Shown here in pieces: positions 48,601-59,642 of a DNA stretch of 64,000 nt. Source of the DNA: Archilochus colubris (lineage: Eukaryota > Chordata > Aves > Apodiformes > Trochilidae). The translations under genes were made by a program, and so were the position numbers. Location of the stretch: NCBI GenBank assembly GCA_023079485.1, contig CM041085.1, positions 94,933,115-94,997,114 of the forward strand. Reading direction: 5' to 3'. Position 1 is the first letter of the stretch; every line of letters begins with the position of its first letter. Under the pieces are notes generated by a model, which worked only from the letters and a program-made list of their open reading frames with translations, was not told the DNA's origin and did no database searches.

Positions 48601-51600
48601 ATGGGTTAAATATGCAAGAATTGTTGTGTGTGACAACCGTGGGTCTGTAAAGACAGTGAGAACAGTTTTGAGGTACTAACCTGACAAGCTGCAGATAGAA
48701 GCTCACAAGTACATATTAATAGTGGCCATCAAATTATTCTTCCTCAGCAACTTTAACAGCCTAACCAACAGCAGGATACAGCCATTTGTGGTTTTAGAGG
48801 TCACACCCGGACAAAAGAAAAATGACTGCAATAGAAACTTGAGTACTAGAAGTTATCATATGGAGCAGTATTCTGTAACAAAGTGGTTGGGATTGGTTCT
48901 CATAATTCCACTTCCACCCATTGCGGACAGGATTTGGATAACTGAATTATTCTGTTCTGGTCTATGTTACAAACAGACATCTATTCTAAAGGGAAGTAGT
49001 TCAGCTATGGAAAATACTTAAGTTGAAGAGAAATTAATTTTCACAGTTCGATATTGACATGAATCTTATGAATTCTACTGGAAACAAAATGTCTTTTAAA
49101 CTCAAAGTGAAATTTTCTGTTGAAACATATGAGGCAAAACCATGAAAAATAGTGAGACTTTTGAGTTAACAAGATCTTGCATGACATGCAGCTTAAAATG
49201 TGAGACTTTTATATTTCACCCAAATTCTAATCAAGAAATAAATATGAGAGATATTTGGCAAATGTAAAAAATCTCAAGATTAGAAATTACAGTATTTTGC
49301 CTTCATGTAATTTTATTTTTTAAAAGTAAAGGTTAAAAAAAACCAAAAAACAAAAATAAAACTAAGAAAATTATAGGGGTTTTGAAAGTCTAAACTTCTG
49401 ACATTCAGCCTTGCAGCACAGATTTCTGTGTCAATTTATCTGTCATGTCATCCTACCTCCCCAGAAGAGGCTGTCTAACTTCCACGCAGAAATTCAGGTT
49501 GTTTTGTAGAATTGTCTAGCATTGCAAGTCCCTAAAATCACCTATTATTGCATGGGCACCTATCACTATGAAAATGTGTTCAAAACTTTCTGTTGTGAGG
49601 AAGAGAGATGCCATTCCTTATCTTGATCTAATTGCTCTAAGGACACACCAAAAAAGAAGAGGAATGGTGAGCCTCCAAGCATACTTATCCTATCTCTCCC
49701 ACATCCTACAAGCCTGAACTACCATTCAAATACTTGGAGTGAAATACCTGTGTAGTGAAAGCACTGCCTCTGCTTAAAGAGAACATGAGAATGAAGAGAT
49801 AAAGAAAGCAAGAGCAAGCCTTACCCTAACTCATAATCGGGACACCTGGTCAAAGGAAAAGGCTCAGGACCCACATTCTGCTTCAGTAATGACTGCTGGG
49901 CATGGCCAATTGTAGCAAAATGCAGAACCACTGTGTTCCACCCTCAGTGAGAGACAGACATCTTGGTGCCACCTCTAACCCTGCAGACCTAGCACTGTTA
50001 GTTGCAGAAGGGCTCTGCCTCAAACAGAGGAGTGAAGATACATTTATTTAGCTTGTCTGATGTGGTTTCAACCTAAGGCTGAGCAGGATTACTTCATCCT
50101 TTCTTTTTTAATAGAGCCTCATTTTAACACTATCTTCAAAAGAGGGAGGAGAGTGAATCCTTGGTGGATAGAGTTTCCTGATAATTAATTCCTGCTGTTT
50201 CCTTACATGTCCTGTTCTTCTACTCATTGCTCTGTTTGCCTCCCTGGGGTGTCCCGTTAGCACAGCTACACAGTTCTTGACAGAGCATGGGCAACGTAGA
50301 CTCTGCTTCTCACTTTATGCTTACGTTCAAAACCCTCTTTTGCTCTGCCAAACAGATGGAAATGCTAGAGAGGTCAGAATAGAAACAGCAAGTACAACAA
50401 AATCTTCCCATAATATTCATAACATTCATAATATATACTTTACAGATTTTACCTTAAAAATTAAATATACCTGCTGGGTAAAATACCTGGACTATTGTTC
50501 CCTGAGTTAATACAATATACAGGAGGTATCCAGTATTATAATAAAACTCCTCTTATTTGATGTCTTTTATCACAAGATTTTTTATGATTGTGTATTTTTA
50601 TATATTATGAGGTTCATAATAAAAACATACTCTTCTGATCATTAGATTTTGTGCTATACTTTTCAAGCTAATAATAAAGGCTAAATTTGAAACTATGCAT
50701 TGTATAGTACCTTGTTTGCAGCATGATTATTGGAAGAATCAAAGAAACTTATTATAAAATGCAGAGTTCTATTGGGAAAATGTCACAAAATTTGGATAGA
50801 AACACACACTATTAAACTGGTACATGATTAAGTCTGGAATAATGGAAATCTCTAGGCATATAAAATTACATCAACTGTATTTAAATAGAAGGAAGCAGAT
50901 AAGTGTCTCATACTAACTGATACTATGGAACTCTGTAGTCGTTACATCTTTATACACAAATTTAGATGTTATATGAACAGTAAGGGCATAGGCATGGGCA
51001 TAGGCACAAGTCAAACCAAAACCGACTACAATTCTCAGTTGCACAGATCTACTATACAGTCATTTTTTAAATAATGGTATTTTAAGACATGGATAGTTAA
51101 ATAAACTGTTCCAAATTCTAATAAATTTGGTCAATGGTAGCAAATTGTAACAGTCCTTATGAATCAAATCCAATATTGTAGCATCTTCATTGTATGTCTG
51201 CAAAGTTAATAAATCTACCCTAAGGCAAAATTCATGCCTGTATATAGAAATGAAACTTAAGCAACAGAAATCCTAGTCAACACTTTAGTATTTTTCCTCT
51301 AAGTAACTTTGTATTTTTGGAAGAAAATGTTTCCTGTATATGTCAATGCATTCCTCAAATGGAACTTCTGGTGTATGCATCTTATGATATTATATTACAT
51401 GATACAAAATGTTTATCAAAGCTTATGATTTCCTGATAATATCTACAGAGAAAGTTTTCTTTCATACAAGGACTTTAAAGTAAATGCAAACTGATTCTTA
51501 ACTGAATTCTTATTACTGTATGCATTTTTTGTGCTGCTAATGTAGTTGTATTAAATAGATAAAGCTGGCCATAAAAGATTTCATTTAGCACAGCAGTTAC

Positions 51601-54600
51601 AAAAACCCTATGTAAGCATCAGCTAAGCAAAGCTTTAAACACTTTCATGTAGACACTGTTGCCTATTAATTTCACTGTACCACAACTGCAAGATGTCATA
51701 AAAGCATATTTCATTTTATAATGTTCATACACAGCACCCAGAAGTGTGTTAGGTCATTCACAGGCAATAAAAGAATCTTCTCTCAAGAACACAGCTTTTA
51801 TTCCTCCTTATTTGTCTTTTACCTTTAATCTAAAGTTAAAGCCATTTACACTGATAATATATGCTTGCTTCTTCTATGTTGAAAGCAAAACACACTCTGG
51901 TATCCATGCAGGCTGCAGGATCAAAAGCTTCATCACTGTCTGACAGGCTATGAAGTAGCTTGCCCCTGGAGAAAGGCTGAACTTCTGCTCCTACCACACA
52001 ATTCTTGGCCACAAAGCCTGGCAGACCTCCTCCCCTGCACATGGGAGAGCATCAGTGGCAGCTTCCACTGCTAAAGAACACAGAAACAGCAGCAGCTATT
52101 TGCCTCCAGGCTGCGAGATGCATCATTTCAGGCAACTAATCCCCACTAAGAGGGCTGTGGTGAAAGATCTGCTCTTGCAGGAATAGAAAAATGTGAACAC
52201 ACTTTTAATTAAGGACTGGTATGAAGTGATAGCAGAATTGGGACTGTGTGATTATATTAATGCCGGTTTGAACTGCTGCAGAGAGAGCTGACTCGTGCCA
52301 CTGGTGCTTCCAGCAGAAGCTTGCTTCACAAAAATGAGGCCCCAAGGGCTTGATCTGCCAAGGTGCAGAGCTCTCTCACCAAGTACTGAGTGCTCTTCAC
52401 TGACACAGAAAGCAGAGAGACTTGGTCACACTCAGCCCCCTGTAGAAATGCCTGGAATCAGCAAGATCAAGTGTACCTTGAACTGTGAACAAAAGCAAGC
52501 AGAAAACAATCTTCTGATGTCCAACTTCTTTGTCTCTTTCAAAGCCACTACACCGCTCATTAAAAATGCACCAAAATTACACAATGTCAAGAATTCCTGT
52601 TAGCAATGCTAATTTTTCTTTCTGAACATTTTGTCCTATACCCAGCACCACCTCAGTCTGAATTCAGCCTCCAGCTATATTGTTATTCCTGTGATTTATA
52701 GCAGGAGATCTGACACATAGCTCTACAGCAGTATATTTCTCTGCCTGCTTCCTTCCAGACTGGGATTTCAGTCTCTTTCTTACATTTAGGCGTATCTGTC
52801 ATTTTTCATTTCATTCCCTTAGACCCTAGACATACTTTGCTACAATTGGTGATACTCTGCTATCGATTGGCTGTGACTCTGGCTTGTCCTTTAAACCACC
52901 ATCTGTCTTTGCCTTCCCTCGTCCTGAGGATGCCAGCTGTGCTGGGAACTGGACACCACTGCAGGAACTCTGTCTCACACCATTTCACACTATTTGCAGA
53001 GGGACCAAAAAACTACAGGGGAAAAAAAAAAAAAAGTGCCCATTATGCCAAATGTTACTCAGTGGTTCCAGCACTGATGGCAGCCAGACACTGGCACCTA
53101 AAGAATCCAGTAGTAGTGCTGGGATTTAGAAATCCAATATATGAACACAATAACTCGGAGTAAAATCAGAATGAGCAGCATGCGTAATGCTCACAATCAG
53201 CATCAGCTGCACTATGTCTGTTCAAGGTATATCTGTATATAGATTACCAAATAAAATTACAAATTTTGACATGAATAAATAACTGCTGGATTTTTAAAGA
53301 ATAATAAACTCCTGTTTTTCTTGTTCTGCACTGCAAATAATTTCCATATATGCAGCTATTTATGTACATTTTGATGCCAACATGATGTTGATCCTAGTTA
53401 GTATCAGTCTTGCTTTTTCAGGTGTGAATCATCAATGCATTCATTTATCTATATTAGTGGATTTATTTCTCATTTAAAATGTGAAGAGAGAGTGAATCCA
53501 TATGATGGGGTTTTTTTGTTGAATGCTACCTGAATCTGAGATTATCATTGCATGTATTAATGGAAGATCTATCCTAGCTATCCCAAATGACAATCAGTAT
53601 AAAACTCTTAGGAAACATATTTGTCTGCTTATTCATTCTGTAATGTGACAGAAAAATGAATTAAGGTTCTATTTATTTGTTTGTTTTCATTTGTGGTGGT
53701 CATAGCATCTGCCTTAATAGCTGCTTCTCTGTAAAGCCAGATTCAATGTTTAACAGGAATTCAACTAGCTAAGCCCTTAAAACAGCCTCTACTAAAATGT
53801 CTCCACTATGAGACAAGATATACGTACTCTTTTCTTTCCTGAGTTTAAAAGTGGAAATGTCATTTGTCATTTGGAAACTAGAAATCTCTCCCATCCCTGT
53901 TTTCAGATTATGGTTTTAAAGTTCTGGCATTTTTTGCTCCAGCTTAAACTACCATGTGCATAAATACATACACAGTTCTGCAGACAAGCCATTTTTCCAA
54001 ATCAAAGCAAATCAACAGCTGCTTAAAACACAATGCTGCAGATACTTGTGGGAAGGAACAGTCTGATTTGCCCATTGCACAAGTATTGATTTTTGATTGC
54101 AGAGGTTATTCTGCAGATGAAAAGATCATAATCATAATAAGAGATACTTCACTGAAAACTTGCACGCTACAAAACAAAGTGGAAAAAACCAATTCAACTA
54201 AATGAATAGAAAAGCAGGAATTACTGCTTTGTCCTTATTACTAGCATTTTCTTGTAAATGACCTTAAATGTCTGTTCCTATCAGTACTACCTGAACAACC
54301 AAAAGTGGAAATTGGAAAGTTGGGCAAAAGAAGGGAAAAAAAAAACCAAAAGAACTCTAGTCCTGTTTTGTTTTTATGCATGGCAAGGACTTGTCCCCAG
54401 TCCCCCTCCATCTGCCATTACAGAAGCTTGGAGAAGAGATCTGTAAAGACTGGGGTGATCAGAAAAACTGTAACTGTAAACTCAAGAGGTCAGAAAAAAC
54501 AAAAAGGTTTTGTGGATTGCTAAGAGAAAAACTGTTAAAAATTCAAGTCAAAGTGATTTATTCCTGTAAATACTCCAACTTCTGCATCAGTGTATGTGTA

Positions 54601-55299
54601 CAACCCCCCAGACTGTGGGACTCACCTGATTACATCAGAATACAGAAGGCAGAGTAGGGAGGAATCTCCTGAATTCCCTAATCTTGCTATACCTACACAG
54701 TGCTCATATAGAACACATGGGCTGTAAAAAAAATGCAGGTGTAGGGTCATTTTTCTGCTCAGCATGAGCAGATTGAACTTCATGTCTACTACCTCCTATG
54801 TGAGTGTCCTAAATACTAGACTGCAGATACTTCTCTGTATGTGACAAGCACAGTATCATCCCCTCCTACTGAAACTGCAGCTTTGTAGCAAAAAATAAAA
54901 TTCACTGGAATACAGAAACACAAAGAAAATTTCTTTTTTTTTAGTAAAAAGCTATCTTTAAAACCACCAGCTTTGGGGCTAAGAAAATGAAGAGTTTGCA
55001 TTTACTAGGGGATAGATGAAATACCAAAGAAGGGGCATCATATCACTACCACCTGCATTCAGAAGGCATTAGTTTTTCTTTGTATCTTTTCTGAAGAGGC
55101 TGATCCTGCAGAAGTGACAGATGCATTCAGCACATCAGGTAGTCCTTCCCAATGACTTAAGGAGAAGAGCAAGAATCCCAAAGAAGAAACTCAATCTGCA
55201 CACGTTTACATGAGTAAACATTTTATGAAATGGAAGAGGACTGAAACCTTTTGTGGATCCAGTTCAAGGAACAGCTGCAAGAAATACTGTAGATGGCCA
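45688..55299. other. Unique DNA, no gene recognised
   Basis: A short GATA/GACA tract lies at 46622-46640. A possible but very degraded CR1-like tail sits at about 48353-48420 ('gaatcacagaggacagg...'). Other than that I recognise no repeats, RNA genes or exons in this long block. Frames of about 100 codons (48722-49021, 52295-52603, 52837-53163) lack motifs. Confidence 0.5.
48353..48420 (-). mobile_element. Possible CR1 3'-tail fragment
   Basis: 'gaatcacagaggacaggagc' followed by 'ggttacccactccattccct' vaguely resembles an antisense CR1 tail. The match is short and lacks the 'ggttggaa' core. Confidence 0.25.
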
Positions 55300-55521
55300 T
55301 GTTTTGCTTGTAACATGAAAGCACTTAGAATAATTCTGTGGTAAGAATTCTGGAGCAACTGGGCTTGCCCTGCAGGCTCAGTGATGACGAGTTGTACTGG
55401 TGGGGAGCATAACGGTGGCTTTATATATATTTATGTATATTTGTATACATTTCATTATTTTCTTTTTCATTTACTGTGTTTCATTAAAGCTGTGTAGCTT
55501 AGTTTCCAACCCGTAAGTCAT
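55300..55521 (+). mobile_element. ERVL-type LTR fragment (R region) ending in an A-tract
   Basis: Reading plus-ward, 'ccctgcaggctcagtgatga', 'ggggagcataacg', 'tatatttgtatacattt', 'ttactgtgtttcattaaagc' and 'tgtgtagcttagtttccaac' follow in the same order as the minus strand of the LTR at 6274-7079 (its positions about 6525 down to 6366). The match ends at 'cgtaagtca', where the other LTR continues into U5 but this copy switches to a run of ten A. A CATTAAA signal (55482-55488) lies 33 nt upstream. This fits a polyadenylated LTR transcript copied back into the genome, or an LTR whose U5 was replaced by other DNA. Confidence 0.6.
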
Positions 55522-55601
55522 AAAAAAAAAACAAAAACCAAAAACAACCCACAAAAAAACAAAACACCAACCAAACACAGAAAACCACCTAAAACCTTGG
55601 A
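55522..55601 (+). repeat. A-rich / CAAA-type low-complexity tract
   Basis: A ten-base A-run is followed by CAAAA and CCAAA units. It lies directly at the end of the LTR R-region homology, so it may be an expanded poly(A) tail. Confidence 0.85.
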
Positions 55602-55646
55602 GCAGCCAAACCAGTCCTACTTGAGGAGACAGGAGAAAGCACCCTG

Positions 55647-55934
55647 TGTCAATAAAGATACTGTTCTCCAGTATTCTGTTCTCCAGAAAGATAAGAGAAC
55701 ACGGGAACAGCAGTGGCACAGGAACCTATAACAGAGACCCCGCAGCCACAGAGACCAGAGGAGCGCTATGCGAGGCACCGTCCTGCACCGCTCCCCCCGC
55801 CCCGGGCAGCAGCGCTGTGATTGGTCCCTGTGGGTCACCTGACCCCCTTCCCGGCATCGGCACCGATACCGGGCCGGGCCCGGGACCCACTGGGTCAAAG
55901 GCATTTTTTATTCTGGTCCTCTCAAACCAGGACA
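55647..55934 (-). mobile_element. Probable short GC-rich LTR (TGTC...GACA)
   Basis: The 288-bp block is bounded by TGTCAATAAAGATAC (55647) and CAAACCAGGACA (to 55934). Its minus-strand start TGTCCTGGTTTGAG is nearly the same as the 5' end of the ERVL-like LTR at 7079, and both continue into an 'AATAAA/GATAAA'-containing stretch. The centre (about 55736-55905) is a sharply GC-rich, CpG-containing island in AT-rich DNA. On the minus strand it has a CCAAT box (55820-55824). It also has a perfect GGGTCA/TGACCC inverted repeat (55832-55845). No target duplication was confirmed, so the boundaries and LTR status are inferred. Confidence 0.5.
55820..55904 (-). promoter_or_regulatory. GC-rich promoter-like cluster in the LTR
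   Basis: Within 85 bp there are an inverted CCAAT box (ATTGG on plus, 55820-55824), a perfect palindrome GGGTCA-CC-TGACCC (55832-55845), and a near-perfect dyad CCGGCATCGG-CA-CCGATACCGG (55851-55872). A DR1-like pair GGGTCA-A-AGGCAT (55892-55904) follows. The half-sites resemble nuclear-receptor motifs (IR2 and DR1 spacing). Activity is inferred from motifs alone. Confidence 0.35.
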
Positions 55935-55939
55935 ATGAG

Positions 55940-56295
55940 GAATACCAATGAAATCTGAAGAGTGACTGTGAACTTTCCAAAATATTGGCATAAAACTTGT
56001 ATAAAACTCCCACAAATTTTTTCATTCTGGTGAACTGACCAAGTTCAAATTTGTAAAAATAGTTCCTTAGCAAAAAGGCTGCCATTTTTAGCTGTGCTGC
56101 AGTCCTTCCTTCTGTCCTAAATTGTTTTCTCTTTTCTTTATTAAACATTTTGGTCAGTTCTGCTCCCTCTGAAGCAGCACATACCATCATCTTCTCAAAT
56201 TGCTGCAGATTTTCTGCATTTAAAAAGCTTCGAACATGGAGGGAGTGATTTGGCATTGCAGCTGAGTCCAGCAAAGTAAAAACGGATGCTTCCAT
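55940..56295 (-). CDS. Unidentified coding-like block with start codon (possible first coding exon)
   Basis: The minus strand has a pyrimidine-rich acceptor ending 'tttttatgtttgcag' at about 56304, then 'taaaggATGG'. This gives a strong Kozak context (A at -3, G at +4) and an in-frame stop just upstream, as in a true 5' coding exon. The open frame then runs 189 codons to 55726. The last 65 or so codons lie in the GC-rich LTR block and read as Pro/Gly-rich low complexity, so native coding probably ends at or before about 55940. The first 120 residues look helical and globular: LNAENLQQFEKMMVCAASEG, then ELTKMFNKEKRKQF, AAQLKMAAFLLRNYFYKFEL and MKKFVGVLYKFYANILESSQ. Possible donors are GTATGT after 'gatgatg' (about 56186) and GTATTC near 55945. 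I recognise no family. It may be an exon, a decayed gene fragment or chance. Confidence 0.35.
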
Positions 56296-56581
56296 CCTTT
56301 ACTGCAAACATAAAAAGCAGCTTTCTTCACGTTTGAGTAATCTAAAAGGAGGTATTGACTTTGAGAAAAACTTGAGTTGAATCCCTATTAACTTATGTTT
56401 CCATTTTTAGGAACTTCAGTAATAAACTTTTTCTTCATCATCAGTTTTAAAGTGCTCCAGCTCTAGATGAAAAGGATAAAAGTCAAAAATAGTTTAGAAA
56501 TCATGAGTAGGATGAAAGTTCTGAGTGCACATGGCTGGAGATGTGAAAAAGCTACATTTTTTAGTCTCCCTCTAGTTATCT

Positions 56582-56770
56582 TCATGATACTGATAGGCAT
56601 TCTGCTCTAGATACACGTTTGAAGAGCTGGCTTTCTGGTGAGAAGAAATTTCCACTCTCCAATAGTATGGAGTTTTCTAGAACTGGCATTAATACTACAT
56701 TATACCATTCTTCTTCCATTTTGAGGAACAATGGGCCAGAGAGATAAGGCTTTAGTAAAATGTAATGCAT
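56582..56770 (-). CDS. Second unidentified coding-like block, same strand
   Basis: A 62-codon minus-strand frame reads LLKPYLSGPLFLKMEEEWYN, then VVLMPVLENSILLESGNFFS and PESQLFKRVSRAECLS. Composition is protein-like rather than simple-sequence. It lies upstream, in transcription order, of the block at 55940-56295, with about 290 bp of stop-containing sequence between. A 26-base A-run on the plus strand (56779-56804) adjoins its 5' side. It might be another piece of the same decayed gene; no family is recognised. Confidence 0.2.
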   Translation of the reverse strand: MHYILLKPYLSGPLFLKMEEEWYNVVLMPVLENSILLESGNFFSPESQLFKRVSRAECLSVS

Positions 56771-56778
56771 AGCACACC

Positions 56779-56804
56779 AAAAAAAAAAAAAAAAAAAAAA
56801 AAAA
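56779..56804 (+). repeat. A26 homopolymer
   Basis: Twenty-six consecutive A on the plus strand, preceded by 'tgcatagcacacc'. No AATAAA signal lies just upstream, so it is not clearly a retrocopy tail. Confidence 0.97.
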
Positions 56805-59154
56805 GTGTATGCAATATGAAATTATAAGAGGATGGCTGTGGTTGATGAGGCAGTTTCAGGTCTGTAACTGAGGCAGCCTGTTGTGGAGTAGAAATGTGAG
56901 TACCAGCGTGCCTGAACATAAAATGTCAAAATAGTATTTTGTCCTTTTGCCATTATTACCGAGCTGGCTGCACCTTTGTCTTTCTAGTACTTGTGACTAC
57001 ATTCCTGAAATGTCAGGTGTCTTTAGTTGTCTTTGGATACAACTTAAATATATACTTCACTCAGACTGAGCCTAAATCACTCCCCACCTGTAGTCCTACC
57101 AAGGTGTTTCACTTAGTGCCCAGCAGTGTTCAAGACAGGGGAAGATTGTAAGAAATTTGGCATTCAGTCTCTCTCTGTCTCTTGCAGTCCCCCAATTTTG
57201 ACAGTTCCAGCTTTAACACTCTCTGAATAAAGTGCTGGATCTAATTCTGTGTCCATGTCTCAAAGCAGATACAACACTTTTTTTTTTCCATCCATGTAAA
57301 TTCTTACCCCTGTGACTGCCTCAGACTCACATCCTCAAATCCCAGTGCCACTGTGCTGATCAGCAACTATTAAAACAAAGTTGTTTGAGGGTTTGTTTGC
57401 TTGTTTGTTCAGCCACTGGAACAAAACAGCAAGCAAAGGACTTTTAAAATAATCAGCCCACAGACACATCCAGTCTCACCTTATGCTTTCCTTCAAGCAG
57501 AGTTAGATAAGCTTTCCCCTTGAGTTATAGTAATGCAACAGTCAAATCACATCCATGGCTTCTTGCCCTAGTGGCCTTCACCTTCTCTGAGTTTCATACA
57601 CCTACTTCCAGGAATCCCCCTGCATTGCCAAGAGCTTCTGGGCATAGTTATAAAGATCAACTGTTGCTCTGCTTCAGCCCCCAGCTGCAAAGTCTCTGGG
57701 GCTTGAAATTATTTTTTTTTTTTTTGCTTGGACTGATGAAAAATCCGTACAGCAGAGATTTATCCCAGAGAACATCACATGATGTTTGCTCAGTGGCTTG
57801 GAAAGCTATACCTATGAGATTGTTCTCATGAGCTGTCCTAACACTTCTGAGAGTTTAGTATCTGCTGTCAATAAGAAGGCTAAAATCGTTGTCGCTTATT
57901 AGTCTTATTGGTATCACTTCTCCAGATGAAAACATACAATCTTAAGTACAGTCTCAAAACACTTGATCTTACTAATAAGTATGAAGAAAATAGTTATGAG
58001 AGAAGTTATGAGAGAGTTATAAGAGAAGGGAATTTGCTGGCTTAACATCAAACTGAGGTGACAAGTCTAGGAGAGCTGAGATTATCCTTCAAGCAACAAG
58101 ATTTTTAACACTTACTGAAGCTGTTCCACTTCACTTGTTTCCAAGAGGTAAGTGGAATGAGTTCAGAAATGCGTGTTCTGAGTTCTCAGAATTCAGAGAA
58201 TTCACAAATATGAAATATAGCAACCTAGCTATAATAAGATCTTATTTAACTCCTTTTTACAGAAATACATTATTGTACTGAGTTGTACAAGTTGTTCTAC
58301 TGTAGGAAATTGAGGTGCTTAGATATGGGGAAATAAAAGGAAAACAGAATAAAAATACAAACCAAATACTCATCTCCAGAAAACAATAAAAATTACATTA
58401 GGAAATTTAAAAATCAAAATTTTGCATGAAGAAATTGATCAGAAGACAACTTTAGTTCTGCTACTGACAAGTCGTTCACAGAAAAGGATGTTGCATCCAC
58501 TGGTTCGCTGTCACTGGACTTTTATAGAGTTTCAGAGCCAGTATGATGATGCTATTCAACTTCATAGTATCTCCTGTTAATGTACTGGAATGAAGAGTCT
58601 TCCTTGGTGCAAAACTAACGATAGGGTTCAGAAACATTAGGCCATCACAAATGTATTTTCTTTGCCAGAAAGAAAATGTTCTGTAAAAAAAAAAAAAAAC
58701 CAACCAAAAAAACCTCCTATCAAACAAACAAAAAAACAAACAAAAAAAAACAACCAAACCCACAGAGCTTGTTTTCAAGTCCCATATAATATAGACAACT
58801 CATAAATGTTTGTAGTTATATGTCAGTGACCTGATTATTTTCAGAACTATTGCTCCCAGACTGTACTATCAGTTGTTAAATTAGTGGATCCTTTGCTTTT
58901 CTTTGTAATGCTCTTTGCTTATGAAAGAAATGACTTCACAAAGGAAAATCATTTCTTTCTGCAGAAACATGGAAGATGGCTCTGAGTTACTATGGGGAAG
59001 ATTAAGCAGAAGGCTGGAGGCAGGGTAGGGAGGAATGGGAGAGGAATGGTAAGGTAGCTGTTGAGTTTGAAGTTATCAACAAGTCATTTGCCATTGAAAT
59101 ACTAAAACTGCCATATAAACTATCAAGAAATGAACACATTCTGTACCTCTTTTT
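56805..59154. other. Unique DNA with A-rich tracts, no gene recognised
   Basis: Contains T-run 57712-57725 and the A/CAAA tract 58685-58761. The 103-codon plus frame at 57520-57831 spans the T-run and shows no motif. Confidence 0.5.
58685..58761 (+). repeat. A-rich / (CAAA)n low-complexity tract
   Basis: An A14 run is followed by CCAA and CAAA units. The minus-strand frame reading VVFFCLFFCLF-type residues is an artefact of it. Confidence 0.9.
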
Positions 59155-59592
59155 CTTCCTTCCTTCCTTCCTTCCTTCCTTCCTTCCTTCCTTCCTTCCT
59201 TCCTTCCTTCCTTCCTTCCTTCCTTCCTTCCTTCCTTCCTTCCTTCCTTCCTTCCTTCCTTCCTTCCTTCCTTCCTTCCTTCCCCTTCCTTCCTTCCTTC
59301 CTTCCTTCTTCCTTCCTTCCTTCCTTCCTTCCTTCCTTCCTTCCTTCCTTCCTTCCTTCCTTCCTTCCTTCCTTCCTTCCTTCCTTCCTTCCTTCCTTCC
59401 TTCCTTCCTTCCTTCCTTCCTTCCTTCCTTCCTTCCTTCCTTCCTTCCTTCCTTCCTTCCTTCCTTCCTTCCTTCCTTCCTTCCTTCCTTCCTTCCTTCC
59501 TTCCTTCCTTCCTTCCTTCCTTCCTTCCTTCCTTCCTTCCTTCCTTCCTTCCTTCCTTCCTTCCTTCCTTCCTTCCTTCCTTCCTTCCTCCT
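59155..59592 (+). repeat. (TTCC)n tetranucleotide array, about 108 units
   Basis: Almost pure TTCC/CTTC for over 430 bp with two small phase slips (near 59282 and 59307). On the minus strand it is (GGAA)n, a tandem ETS-family core site, and the polypurine/polypyrimidine mirror symmetry allows intramolecular triplex formation. The long frames on both strands (SFLP repeat on plus, KEGR repeat on minus) are artefacts of the 12-nt period. Confidence 0.98.
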
Positions 59593-59642
59593 CCTCCCTC
59601 CCTCCCTCCCTCCCTCCCTCCCTCCCTCCCTCCCTCCCTCCC
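59593..59642 (+). repeat. (CCCT)n array joined to the TTCC array
   Basis: About 12 CCCT units directly follow the TTCC array through a 'ctcctcc' transition. The minus strand reads (GGGA)n: G-triplets with single-base loops, a strong parallel G-quadruplex pattern. It probably arose by TTCC to TCCC conversion and expansion at the array edge. Confidence 0.95.
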
